Program-made: the position numbers and the translations under genes | Part shown: positions 1-10,397 of the stretch, in pieces | Numbering within the stretch: the stretch's first letter is position 1 | Layout: each line of letters opens with the position of its first letter | Notes under the pieces: generated by a model | The model's database searches: none | Told to the model about the DNA's origin: nothing | What the model saw: only the letters and a program-made list of their open reading frames with translations | Source: Dallia pectoralis | Lineage: Eukaryota > Chordata > Actinopteri > Esociformes > Umbridae | Length of the DNA: 64,000 nt | Direction of reading: 5' to 3' | NCBI GenBank assembly: GCA_029465975.1 | Contig: CM055755.1 | Location: forward strand, 3,845,909 to 3,909,908

Positions 1-178
1 AAAAAACGCAGACGCTTAACGGAGGAACAGCTCCACACAGAAGGCCAGCACCCCTCAGTCGTCCCTTCACTGTGGACGTTGACCCGGGTGTTTTGCGCGT
101 ACTATTTAATGAAACTGCCAGGTGAGGACCTGTGAGGCGTCTGTTTCTTAAACTAGACACTCTAATGTATTTGCCAGT
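1..178 (-). pseudogene. Tc1/mariner-like transposase fragment (helix-turn-helix to linker region), cut by window edge
   Basis: Read on the minus strand, this stretch gives a continuous peptide containing RVSSLRNRRLTGPHLAVSLN followed by STRKTPGSTSTVKGRLRGAG and LL. This matches the region between the DNA-binding domain and the catalytic domain of a common teleost Tc1-like transposase, where the motif runs RVSSLRNRRLTGPQLA...TPVSTSTVKRRLR..AGL as I know it. The downstream catalytic DDE part would lie left of the window and is not visible. The upstream GRPR-type motif is missing: similarity stops near position 178. It is a dead fragment. The same transposase region recurs on the plus strand at 18398-18590, so both pieces come from one family. 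Family recognition is from memory and not searched. Confidence 0.8.
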
Positions 179-1790
179 TTTATTGCTTCATTAATTAGCC
201 CAACAGTTTTCGGTAGTGCTAATATAATCTCAAAAGGGTTTTCTAATGATCAATTAGCATTCTGAAATGGTCAACTTGGATTTGCAAACACAACCTTCCG
301 CCATAATGGGCCTCAGACCGTCTATGTAGATATTCCTTTAGAAATCTGCGGTTTCCAGCTGCAACGGTCATTTACAGCACTAACAATGTCTATACTGTAT
401 ATCGATTTGATGTCATTTTAATTGGCAAAGGTTGCTTTGCTTTAAAACACAAGGACATCTCTAAGTGACTCGGAACTTTTGAAAGGTAGTGTGAGTTAAT
501 GAAATAATCACAGGTTAAATTATGCTGTGATGAATCATGGCACCGGAAAGATTTGCAGTTCATGCTAATTTTGTCACGGGGGACATTATTCAAGATAACA
601 CGATGGAGCTTTGGAGTGAGCGGAGGGGGCTAAAGCTGTACTTTAAATTAATTCGCTATGCTAATTTTGGCCTGATATTCCCAAAGATGAAGTCTAAAGG
701 ACTAGGTGTTCTGTGTCAGGCGAGCAATAAGGCTTCGTCACCCGTTCACAAACCAGGACGTTACTTTATTTCTAGCATCCCAAACTTCTTTAAAGTTCTT
801 CTTCTTCGTCGGCGGAGTTGGTATTTCAGTGCTTGAGTGCATGCTTTGTAGGGACAGTAGGGACATTATGAAAGTTGAGAACACTCCAAACACTCCGAAA
901 CAACTACCAATTGTGAATCGTATTCTGGATAATGTCTATGCTCTTAATTGCAAACATTGTCACTATTGCCATGACTGCATGCTTGAATGGTTCTGTTGAT
1001 AATGACAACAAGAAAATGACAAACATGGATATATGGGGCAGTGCTATTATTCATGTTGATATTTACTAGATTATCAACAATGAGATAGGCTTTTGGCCAC
1101 ATACAATATAAGTAGATAGATAACTACAAAACATTAGGTTTGCACTGGAGATCGGACAGACAAAGACTAAGACGAGGACAAAAGCCAAAGTGTGTGTCTG
1201 AACTGAGAGCGAAGGCAGAGCAAGCTGAACCAATACCCCTTGCAGACGGCAAAGCATCCCAATTCTGTCGCCAAAACGCAGCCGGGGCTTTACGACACGC
1301 TTGTGCTGGCAGCTGAAAATGTGCCTACTTTTTTCCAATCACAGAACAACATATTTTGCCTAATTAAGTTGATCACCTTGTCTGCCACCCACCTGCCTAT
1401 AAACCCCCACAAAATGCCGGGTGCCGCAAGTTCTGTGTTTATGAATCAGAGCCGGCTGCAGGGTTTGACCCCACCCACTCATCACGACGCTACGCGAGAA
1501 TAGAAAAATAAATATCTCCGCTGAACGTTCGCTTACATCGTTAACGTTTACATCGTTAAAATCGAGTGCTCCGTTGTCTTTCGTGCCCCCACACCACTGC
1601 TCAACTTTTATTTCAACGAGCCCATCTTAAATATGTTCGGGAGGGGGGACGCCGTCCATTATTGGAGCTTGATCTTTCTCCCGGAGAACATTGTAATTTA
1701 TTTTTTCAGGGACGACTCGCCCACGCCAAAATGTAATCACCAACGGAAAAAACATAGATCGATCCCTAAAGCGTATTTAATCTTCTAGAA
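179..1790. other. Unassigned AT-rich intergenic DNA
   Basis: No coding region, repeat array or recognisable transposon is visible. Short open frames here (up to 99 codons) have no family resemblance and overlap one another on both strands. The part around 185-270 is rich in TAATTAG, CTAAT and ATCAATTAG motifs, which are homeodomain-type sites, so an enhancer-like element is possible but untested. Confidence 0.4.
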
Positions 1791-2031
1791 CAGGGGTTCC
1801 CAAACTTTTCCATGCCGAGGCCGCCTAAACAGACAAAGACAAAAAACAACTTCTAAATATGTTTCCTTACTTCCTCACTTTTATTAATTAATTTATTAAA
1901 AATATATAAATTATATTTAATTTAACTTTCCTCTCATTTCTCTTCAAATTGGCTGAAGCAACCCCCCCGTAGCACCCCCCCAACACCCCCGTAGCACCCC
2001 TGGGCCGCTGCCCCTAGTTTGAAATCCACTG
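1791..2031. mobile_element. hAT-like non-autonomous element (MITE), diverged
   Basis: The segment starts CAGGGGTTCCCAAACTTTT and ends in AGTTTGAAATCCACTG, whose reverse complement CAGTGGATTTCAAACT pairs imperfectly with the start, giving ~16-19 bp terminal inverted repeats. Flanking 8-mers are TTCTAGAA (1783-1790) and CTCTAAAC (2032-2039). They match at 5 of 8 positions and both fit the nTCTAGAn-like target preference known for hAT elements. The interior is AT-rich with a C-rich patch (CCCCCCGTAGCACCCCCC and variants, 1968-2000) near the right end. Total length is 241 bp with no coding capacity. It resembles the very common fish repeat that begins AGGGGTTCCCAAACTTTTT. The call rests on end structure plus recollection of that family. 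Confidence 0.6.
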
Positions 2032-2039
2032 CTCTAAAC

Positions 2040-2939
2040 GTTTCTGCAGTGGTTGTAATGTGTGTTTTAGTCCTGAGTGTAATGACCAGTGACTTTGAAA
2101 GAAACAAACATCCTGTCAGAGTTCTGCCTGTCCGTGACTAAACATTAATATTCAAAAGGCAGTTAGGGGAAATTAAACTTTTAAACACTGCTATTAACTT
2201 ATGAGATGCACCCGCCAATCCAAAGAAAGGAATGTGCCAGAGCACGTAGTGTCCTCTGGGCCAACATGTCGTTCTACGGCTCTATTTCAAAGGGTCGGCG
2301 GAAAGCGTGTTGTGAAGAAATGAGCGGTTTGGCAAAATAACTTTGGCCGCTACCGAGGAAACGCTGCCAAACGGTTGGAGGGGTCCCGGGTTGTGTGCGT
2401 CAAAATGTGTGTCCTTGGCATGAATTACCAAACAAGGACACATCGGAATTGAGGAGAATTGGATTTTAAAAAAGGTCAGGTTTTGGCTGTGAACCGGTGG
2501 GTAACCGTGGTGGGTTTCGGGATATTCTCCACTCAGGCCCGTGACTTTCTATTCACCGCTGTCTGGGAAAATATAAAGGGCATTGTGATGTTATGAATTA
2601 TACAGAAGGAAATACCAGTGGGTGGACGAGCCAGGCCGTTGGGTTTCCAGCATCGACACATTGAAATAGAGGAACGTGTCTACAGAGCCGGCGGGGCCAC
2701 GGGCGGGGCCAAGGCAGGGCCAGGCAGGGCCAGGCAAGACAGGGCGACCCGAACCCGGCACGACACACGCCAACGCCGCGTGGCACTAAACCAACTGGCT
2801 CCGCCGTCCTCTAGGCCCACGGCCACCATCTCTGTGCCATGAGCAGGCTGACGCTGGTTGGTGTAGCCGCTGTGGCCGCTGAGAGAGCCAGGACTGTTAT
2901 GGACCTTCGGATGGGCTCGGCTCTGGTTCAAAGGGTTAG
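2040..2939. other. Unassigned DNA with a short G-rich repeated patch
   Basis: No gene support. Positions about 2691-2750 contain three to four imperfect copies of AGGCAGGGCC in a GC-rich, CpG-containing block. Small open frames of 60-112 codons occur there on both strands because of the composition, and are not credible genes. Confidence 0.4.
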
Positions 2940-2941
2940 GG

Positions 2942-3196
2942 GGAAGGCGTGGTAGGTACCAGGCTGTGAAGAGAGGGCAGGCGTGGTAGGTACCAGGCTG
3001 TGAAGAGGGGGAAGGCATGGTAGGTACCAGGCTGTGAAGAGGGGGAAGGCGTGGTAGGTACCAGGCTGTGAAGAGGGGGCAGGCGTGGTAGGTACCAGGC
3101 TGTGAAGAGGGGGAAGGCGTGGTAGGTACCAGGCTGTGAAGAGGGGGCAGGCGTGGTAGGTACCAGGCTGTGATGAGGGGGAAGGCGTGGTAGGTA
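2942..3196. repeat. 34-bp minisatellite, ~7.5 copies
   Basis: The unit contains GGCGTGGTAGGTACCAGGCT followed by GTGAAGAGGGGG and AA or CA. Units differ at one or two positions (GGAA versus GGCA, one GCATGG, one TGATGAGG). Each unit carries a GGTACC (KpnI) site. The array keeps minus-strand frames open (THALPLFTAWYLPR-type reading), which explains open frames of 149-175 codons here. These are repeat artefacts. Confidence 0.97.
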
Positions 3197-3448
3197 TGTG
3201 TGGTCTAAATATATCTCCCTGGCATGAACTACAAAACGAGGATCGGGACATGACATGTGACGTATGTGGAGGAACAAGGAATACAGACGCGGACCCAGTA
3301 TTAATGATTTGAATATAGATAGCAGTTGATGTTGATAAAAAGACAGGCATCTCTGCATATCCGGCAACTCCATCCACCGCCGTGGATAATGTGTGTCTAC
3401 AAATATCCTGTTCAAATGTACGTTCAGAAAAATGTCTTGGCCACGCTC

Positions 3449-3560
3449 ATTTATATAACTCATTTAGCTGACGTCTGTTCTCCGGACGACGTCCAGTCTT
3501 AAGTGCATGAATTCCTTCCCGCACGGGAATCCAACTCGCGAACCACTGAGCTACAGCGGA
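3449..3560. repeat. Diverged fish dispersed repeat (SINE/LINE tail type)
   Basis: ACTCATTTAGCTGACGTCTG and, further on, CGGGAATCCAACTCGCGAAC followed by CACTGAGCTACA resemble a very common teleost dispersed repeat. That repeat reads CATTTAGCAGACGCTTTTATCC at one end and GGGAATCGAACC..ACCACTGAGCTAC at the other. The middle is shortened and substituted. Recognition is by remembered motifs only. Confidence 0.45.
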
Positions 3561-5454
3561 CACAAGTGACCAACATGTTACGCAATCGGTTGTAATGCCA
3601 AAGGCCACGGAAGTCCCAAAACAAGGATTGTTAAGTCGGATGATGTCCGCCAAGGTGCTTCCCGGGGAATAGCCAATGGGATTTATGCTAAAAACAACGG
3701 GACAAGTGCTAGATTTAGAACTGTGTGTGTAATTGGAAATGTGCACGATGAGGATCTTGTGTGAGGGAGATTGGGCCCTGTGTGGTTTCCATTTCTTCCA
3801 CCTCAGATAATGAGCAGTAATCTGTGGATTTAGGGGATGATAAATTGGAGGGAAATATTAGAAGACAAGTCCACCATCTGGATCTCAACATGAGACAAAG
3901 CACACAAAAGGAGACTAGAATACAAAAGCAATAGTAGGGAAATCGCAAAAAAAACAACATGTAAAATAATGTTGAGGAAAGAGTCTGCCTGTGATGCTTG
4001 ATATTTTTGGACATCAACACGATGACTGTCCGTCTTAGGATAATAAATATATATATATATAAATATATATATAAGGTCAATGTGGAGAATCATTCTTCGT
4101 GCTCTAAATAATCTTGGTCTCCCCCCAAGCTAGGGTCAAAGGTTGAGCCACCTGAATTTCTCATTGAATTAAACCGTCTTGCTTGGATTAAACCAATGCT
4201 TATGTGGGACCCTTTCCACCAATTTCAAAAGTCCCAAATCCATCTGGCATTGGGGTGAGGGCACCAAGTCAGGTCAACACATACAACTAGAAACTTAAAA
4301 AATGGGAAAGGGAGAAAAGTGAGTAAAAAGCTACAAAAAGAACAACACACGAAAACTCCCTCCCTCCTGGACGTTCCCCGTTAACGCCCGAAGAGATATC
4401 GAGAGCAGTGAGTCCGCAAACCAGACAGGTGAGTGGCAGGTGGCGGATTGACGGATAATATGTGGATCTAAGGAGCGTTCAGGAGCTCTGTGATGGACTG
4501 TCCACCGTCGGGACGCGAGGTATTGATTAGAAGCCCAGAGTCAGTTCCAGGCAGTGCAGAGATGAAGCTACCGCGGCTGCCAGTGATTGATAAGGGCACT
4601 CTCCTGTACCGGCCCTCATTGTCTCCGGTTGCATCTGAAATTGCTCCCTTAACGCTGCGGAAGTGGACTTATCGCAACCGGACCTCCGCGGCCCCGTGCT
4701 GAGGAGCAGTAAGCGGCGTGGATTAGGGTGCGATTTGAGACGCGGCCTCTCCCGGCACTCTTCGATTCGGGGGTTTCTAGTCACACCTTCGTCGCCAGCA
4801 ATCATAAATAGCAACTCCCGATTTTATTCCGATGATCAATCGGCGGTATTCCGAAGTGCTTCCTGCTACGGCCTCGCCGACTGGCCGTTCATAAAACCAT
4901 TATCGGGCTGCGACGATAATTCCTGACAGTTGTTCGCGTGTGCATCCGTTGGCGCCACGAGCAATCTGAACAAACACGCACAGAAAAATATATTAAATAA
5001 ATAATAATTGAATACATATTGGCATGTTTGGTGTGTGTGTGATTCAGCCGGCGTGGAACCGAAAAGCCACCCATGACAGTTTAGGGAACCCGACCTTCTG
5101 TAACCTTTAGAGACGACGTGCGCATACAAACACACACACACACACACACAGATACACACACTCTGTAATTCATTGGATTTCAGCTTATTGATATTCAGAC
5201 GGAACAATAGCTGTGTGGAATGGAACATTCCATCATCTGATTGAGCCTGTAACAGCCCTAATGCATCATTCCTAACTACAGGAAGCAGCAGTGGCCATCC
5301 CAAGTTTACTTAAGAACGCCTGACCTGTTAGTGAAGACGGGAGAGGGACAAGTGGCTGAGGGCGAAAAACATGACCGTCCATTTCTGATCGAACTGGACA
5401 GCATAACTGTTCTTATGCAAGACCAGCCGTTCAATGTCCTGGATGCAGTCATTA
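3561..5454. other. Unassigned DNA with two microsatellites
   Basis: Contains an (AT)n tract at about 4045-4074 and a (CA)n tract at about 5130-5150. Everything else is unassigned and no coding sequence is supported. Open frames up to 145 codons overlap on both strands without recognisable motifs. Confidence 0.4.
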
Positions 5455-6218
5455 TGCACTATGAACCCTAATATGATAGGATACACATTATCAATACGCA
5501 CTATGAACCCTAATATGATAGGATACACATTATCAATACGCACTATGAACCCTAATATGATAGGATACACATTATCAATACGCACTATGAACCCTAATAT
5601 GATAGGATACACATTATCAATACGCACTATGAACCCTAATATGATAGGATACACATTATCAATACGCACTATGAACCCTAATATGATAGGATACACATTA
5701 TCAATACGCACTATGAACCCTAATATGATAGGATACACATTATCAATACGCACTATGAACCCTAATATGATAGGGATGAACCCTAATATGATAGGATGAA
5801 CTAATATGATAGGATACACATTATCAATACGCACTATGAACCCTAATATGATAGGATACACATTATCAATACGCACTATGAACCCTAATATGATAGGATA
5901 CACATTATCAATACGCACTATGAACCCTAATATGATAGGATACACATTATCAATACGCACTATGAACCCTAATATGATAGGATACACATTATCAATACGC
6001 ACTATGAACCCTAATATGATAGGATACACATTATCAATGAACCCTAATATGATAGGATACACATTATCAATACGCACTATGAACCCTAATATGATAGGAT
6101 ACACATTATCAATACGCACTATGAACCCTAATATGATAGGATACACATTATCAATACGCACTATGAACCCTAATATGATAGGATACACATTATCAATACG
6201 CACTATGAACCCTAATAT
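5455..6218. repeat. 42-bp minisatellite, ~18-19 copies
   Basis: The unit is CGCACTATGAACCCTAATAT followed by GATAGGATACACATTATCAA and TA. Most copies are identical. Truncated copies occur at about 5772-5806 and 6039-6046. The 42-bp period is a multiple of three, so both strands stay open: the plus strand repeats TMNPNMIGYTLSIR and the minus strand gives a 301-codon frame repeating IILGFIVRIDNVYP. No start context, splice signals or composition suggest real coding. The array ends ~150 bp left of the long-TIR transposon. Confidence 0.98.
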
Positions 6219-6369
6219 TAAGTTTATATACATTTACCATTTTCCAATGAGGATTATCACATTTTTATACGCCACAATCATCATTCTCAGACGAGATTGT
6301 TTCACACTACACAAACTAAACACTAAATTAATTCATCAATTGTGCATAGCTCTCTATCAGCTAGGGAAC

Positions 6370-6375
6370 CATTTC
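6370..6375. repeat. Left target-site duplication CATTTC of the long-TIR transposon
   Basis: CATTTC lies immediately outside the left terminal TACGGAGCCCCCCTGG and is repeated in the same orientation at 11071-11076 immediately outside the right terminus. Bases further out do not match, so the duplication is exactly 6 bp. Confidence 0.85.
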
Positions 6376-6415
6376 TACGGAGCCCCCCTGGTGTCAGCTA
6401 AGAAAAAAACAAGTA

Positions 6416-6478
6416 AACTGTTCCCTCGGTTTTATAAACTGTTCCCTCGGTTTGATAAACTGTTCCCTCGGTTTAATA
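6416..6478. repeat. Subterminal repeat A, 3 copies (left arm)
   Basis: Three ~21-bp copies of AAACTGTTCCCTCGGTTTTA with minor variation at the 3' end (TTTTAT, TTTGAT, TTTAAT). The mirror image is at 10964-11033. Subterminal ladders of this kind are commonly transposase-binding sites, but binding here is inference. Confidence 0.9.
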
Positions 6479-6557
6479 AACTGTGCGCACGGTTTTGCAA
6501 TCTGCGCGCACGGTTTTGCAATCTGCGCGCACGGTTTTGCAATCTGCGCGCGCGCGC
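6479..6557. repeat. Subterminal repeat B, 3 copies, ending in an alternating GC run
   Basis: Three copies of GCGCACGGTTTTGCAATCTG (~21 bp) followed by a GCGCGCGCGC tract. The right arm has five copies of the same unit at 10858-10963, so the ladder length differs between arms. The alternating purine-pyrimidine tract is Z-DNA-prone. Confidence 0.9.
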
Positions 6558-6658
6558 ACACGAATTTGTAAACCTGCCCACGTAAACGTACGGAAAAGTG
6601 TACATTCCAGAGAAGAAGTCACGAGTGGCATACTGTCAGCAGCCTCTGCATCCGACAA

Positions 6659-6664
6659 GTAAGT
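6659..6664 (+). promoter_or_regulatory. Candidate splice donor GTAAGT inside the left TIR
   Basis: GACAA followed by GTAAGTGAT is a near-consensus vertebrate 5' splice site. The same sequence lies inverted in the right arm (near 10751), so both arms could splice inward. A matching acceptor candidate occurs at 8809-8820. This is sequence-only inference. Confidence 0.35.
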
Positions 6665-6869
6665 GATATTTATCTAGATTTAAGGCTACATGTAATGCTA
6701 TATTGTGTATTGCATTGTTCGTTTTATTGCTTTCTTAACTTCCGTTGCATTAATTGGGCATTTCACCCAGTCCAAAACCTTACAGTTAGCTAGGCTGCTG
6801 TTACAGCTAGGAGGAGGTCTGGGTAGATTGGTGGGGGGTTTTGTTGCCTTAACATAATGTCTACCGAAA

Positions 6870-8648
6870 TTGTTAGAGCAACTATAGACTGCTTCTGATT
6901 CAGGGCTCTGTAGTCTGGTTGTTAGAGCAACTATAGACTGCTTCTGATTCAGTGCTCTGTAGTCTGGTTGTTAGAGCAACTATAGACTGCTTCTGATTCA
7001 GGGCTCTGTAGTCTGGTTGTTAGAGCAACTATAGACTGCTTCTGATTCAGTGCTCTGTAGTCTGGTTGTTAGAGCAACTATAGACTGCTTCTGATTCAGT
7101 GCTCTGTAGTCTGGTTGTTAGAGCAACTATAGACTGCTTCTGATTCAGTGCTCTGTAGTCTGGTTGTTAGAGCAACTATAGACTGGTTCTGATTCAGTGC
7201 TCTGTAGTCTGGTTGTTAGAGCAACTATAGACTGCTTCTGATTCAGTGCTCTGTAGTCTGGTTGTTAGAGCAACTATAGACTGCTTCTGATTCAGTGCTC
7301 TGTAGTCTGGTTGTTAGAGCAACTATAGACTGGTTCTGATTCAGGGCTCTGTAGTCTGGTTGTTAGAGCAACTATAGACTGCTTCTGATTCAGTGCTCTG
7401 TAGTCTGGTTGTTAGAGCAACTATAGACTGCTTCTGATTCTTACAGTGCTCTGTAGTCTGGTTGTTAGAGCAACTATAGACTGGTTCTGATTCAGTGCTC
7501 TGTAGTCTGGTTGTTAGAGCAACTATAGACTGCTTCTGATTCTTACAGTGCTCTGTAGTCTGGTTGTTAGAGCAACTATAGACTGGTTCTGATTCAGTGC
7601 TCTGTAGTCTGGTTGTTAGAGCAACTATAGACTGCTTCTGATTCTTACAGTGCTCTGTAGTCTGGTTGTTAGAGCATCTATAGACTGGTTCTGATTCAGT
7701 GCTCTGTAGTCTGGTTGTTAGAGCAACTATAGACTGCTTCTGATTCTTACAGTGCTCTGTAGTCTGGTTGTTAGAGCAACTATAGACTGCTTCTGATTCT
7801 TACAGTGCTCTGTAGTCTGGTTGTCTGATTCAGTGCTCTGTAGTCTAGTCTTTAGAGCAACTATAGACTGCTTCTGATTCAGTGCTCTGTAGTCTGGTTG
7901 TTAGAGCAACTATAGACTGCTTCTGATTCAGTGCTCTGTAGTCTGGTTGTTAGAGCAACTATAGACTGCTTCTGATTCAGTGCTCTGTAGTCTGGTTGTT
8001 AGAGCAACTATAGACTGGTTCTGATTCAGTGCTCTGTAGTCTGGTTGTTAGAGCAACTATAGACTGCTTCTGATTCAGTGCTCTGTAGTCTAGTTGTTAG
8101 AGCAACTATAGACTGCTTCTGATTCTTACAGTGCTCTGTAGTCTGGTTGTTAGAGCAACTATAGACTGCTTCTGATTCAGTGCTCTGTAGTCTGGTTGTT
8201 AGAGCAACTATAGACTGCTTCTGATTCTTACAGTGCTCTGTAGTCTGGTTGTTAGAGCAACTATAGACTGCTTCTGATTCAGGGCTCTGTAGTCTGGTTG
8301 TTAGAGCAACTATAGACTGCTTCTGATTCAGTGCTCTGTAGTCTAGTTTTTAGAGCAACTATAGACTGGTTCTGATTCAGTGCTCTGTAGTCTGGTTGTT
8401 AGAGCAACTATAGACTGCTTCTGATTCTTACAGTGCTCTGTAGTCTGGTTGTTAGAGCAACTATAGACTGCTTCTGATTCAGTGCTTTGTAGTCTGGTTG
8501 TTAGAGCAACTATAGACTGCTTCTGATTCAGTGCTTTGTAGTCTGGTTGTTAGAGCAACTATAGACTGGTTCTGATTCAGTGCTCTGTAGTCTGGTTGTT
8601 AGAGCAACTATAGACTGCTTCTGATTCTTACAGTGCTCTGTAGTCTGG
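6870..8648. repeat. 49-bp minisatellite within the left TIR, ~36 copies
   Basis: The unit is TTGTTAGAGCAACTATAGAC then TGCTTCTGATTCAGTGCTCT then GTAGTCTGG. Variants include TGGTTC for TGCTTC, AGGGCTC for AGTGCTC, and a 53-bp form with TTAC inserted (GATTCTTACAGTG). The 49- and 53-bp forms alternate in parts, giving a higher-order pattern. A scrambled unit lies near 7825-7860. The right arm carries only two inverted copies at 10439-10538. The array lies between the candidate splice donor and acceptor. Confidence 0.98.
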
Positions 8649-8808
8649 TCACCTGTTTTCGTAAGATGTCATTTGTTAAATACATATGGACATAAGTCAC
8701 ATCCTAGTAAATACTGGCAAGTGCATTGACTTCTCAGTTACTATAACTAAATGGCTAGAATGATGTGTTTGAGTTTATTCAAGTCTCCAATACTTTTCCC
8801 CTTGTATG

Positions 8809-8820
8809 TTTCCTCTCCAG
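8809..8820 (+). promoter_or_regulatory. Candidate splice acceptor in the transposon core
   Basis: TTTCCTCTCCAG preceded by a further pyrimidine-rich stretch (TACTTTTCCCC) is a good 3' splice-site match. Paired with the donor at 6659 it would remove an intron of ~2.2 kb that contains the whole minisatellite. Confidence 0.35.
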
Positions 8821-8981
8821 GCTGTGTGTCAGTGAGAAGTAGGCAGGATCCTTCCAATGGATGAAGTTGAGCTAATAGAACTGGACATCATTTATACTCT
8901 ACCACTCACCTTTGCAAGATGATTTGGATTCAACCAAGGAGACCTGGAACAGCCACCTGATTCGTCCATCAAGGAACGAAC

Positions 8982-9254
8982 ATGTTCCCCATTGGTCGGC
9001 CTGATTCCATGTATGCTATCTCAGAACTATATAACACAGAACAGTATCTTTGCCAGGTGTCTGAGGAAGATTGCATGAGGTGTGATTCTGACTTCATCCA
9101 CCGCAGTGACATTGCTTGTGATGAAGATGTGTTCACCCTCTGCCCCTACCTAATGGCCCCAAACAACCTCCATGTTCCTATGGATGCATACATGGCCATT
9201 GACCTTTACCTTTCCCTGAGAGAAGATCTGACTACAATATTAAATGTACATTGA
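8982..9254 (+). CDS. Orphan 90-codon ORF in the transposon core
   Basis: Not recognised. The frame runs from ATG at 8982 to TGA at 9252-9254 and reads MFPIGRPDSMYAISELYNTE onward, with four cysteines and an acidic, non-repetitive composition. It is among the few open frames here not built from a repeat. It lies 160 bp after a candidate splice acceptor. An upstream ATG at 8857 opens a different frame (MDEVELIELDIIYTLPLTFA) that stops after 21 codons, so a frameshift or decayed leading exon is possible. AATAAA-type hexamers occur downstream at 9540 and 9693. It may be a remnant of an accessory transposon protein, captured host sequence or chance. Confidence 0.25.
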   Translation: MFPIGRPDSMYAISELYNTEQYLCQVSEEDCMRCDSDFIHRSDIACDEDVFTLCPYLMAPNNLHVPMDAYMAIDLYLSLREDLTTILNVH

Positions 9255-10397
9255 TAGGTAGCAGAGGCATTTCAAAAGTAGTCTAACCAAGTCCTCACTT
9301 ACTGAAATGCATCAAGTGAGCTACACAAAGCGCAGCATTGATGGGCTTCCGGCCTTAGGAGACTACAGCGATGATGATACAATGACTGATGTTGAACATC
9401 TCAGACATACACACACTGAGCAAAGCATATGCTAATGAAAGCTACAGGGTCTAACAATACTACATTTTGTGAGATCAACAGGAGTAGGGTAGAGAGGGTA
9501 GAGTTTAAGTAGATTTTCAAATGCAGCGACAAATTGTACTAAATAAATGAATTTAGTTGGCACTTTTATATGTCTTGTTGTTCTTTGAGTTGTCTTTTCA
9601 GGCCTTCAGATAGTTCTGTCACACCTACCAGACCAAGAGGCTTACCTTTCTGAGAGTATCAGTAACCTGCTTTTTTGGTGCTCCCACAGACAATAAAACA
9701 TCTGTTTTTCCCCCTGGAATCCCCTAGAATGAGAAACTCATATACACACACTCAGATCTGAGTTGTTTAATAGTTCAAAAAATGAACAGGAAACAGCCTT
9801 TACAAAAAATATAAATAATAAAAGGGACATTTTTATTATTCTTCTCTGGTAACATTCCCTGTTGTGTAAAAAAAAATAAAACGAAAAAAAAAATAGATTT
9901 GATGTAATAACATCATAACCTATTGAATTGGCATGTAATACACCCTTTCAAAATAGAGTTCTGTATTTTAAAAACTGTATTGGAACAATACATTTACTGT
10001 ATGTTTATAAAAACAAAGCACTTATGTTTATAAAAAAGTGGAACAAATATTAAACATTTAGATGTTTATATAAACGGGCAAAATGTATTCAACACACAAA
10101 TATGTATGTGTTTGTATATACTGTATATATATATATATAAATAATACACACACACTCTCTCATATCGATGTAATATAAATCTATATAATATATCTCTAAA
10201 TAAATGTATATATAAATATATATATATCTCCCGTTGATATCACCGGACAACCATGGAACCAAATCACCTAGAACAAACAAAACAGGAATATGAGTACATA
10301 TACAGATATAGACGTATGGTCATAAACTTATCAAAATGTGAGAGACAGAGATACCAGCAGGAGTGTGTTGAAGAATAAAGTTGCCTTTACCTGTTGG
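9255..10397. other. Non-coding remainder of the transposon core
   Basis: AT-rich with poly-A-like runs (9870-9895) and a TA/TATATA-rich tract at about 10115-10230 that includes a CACACACTCTCTC patch. No transposase domain is seen on either strand. Confidence 0.6.

Larger units (their letters stand above)
6376..8694 (+). repeat. Left terminal inverted repeat arm, expanded by a minisatellite
   Basis: Three parts can be matched to the right arm. The outer arm (6376-6869) pairs with 10539-11070 with only a few substitutions. A minisatellite (6870-8648) pairs with the two units at 10439-10538. An inner patch (8649-8694) pairs with 10398-10438 at roughly 80% identity with an indel. The length difference from the right arm (2.3 kb versus 0.67 kb) is due almost entirely to the minisatellite. 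Confidence 0.88.

Noticed and set aside
5455..6218. Interstitial telomeric repeat, suggested by AACCCTAA in each 42-mer
   Set aside because: Only one CCCTAA per 42-bp unit and no tandem TTAGGG run.
5328..6585. Long open frames (301, 121 and 259 codons) through the 42-bp array
   Set aside because: They exist on both strands because the unit length is a multiple of three and stop-free. No exon signals or non-repeat coding flanks.
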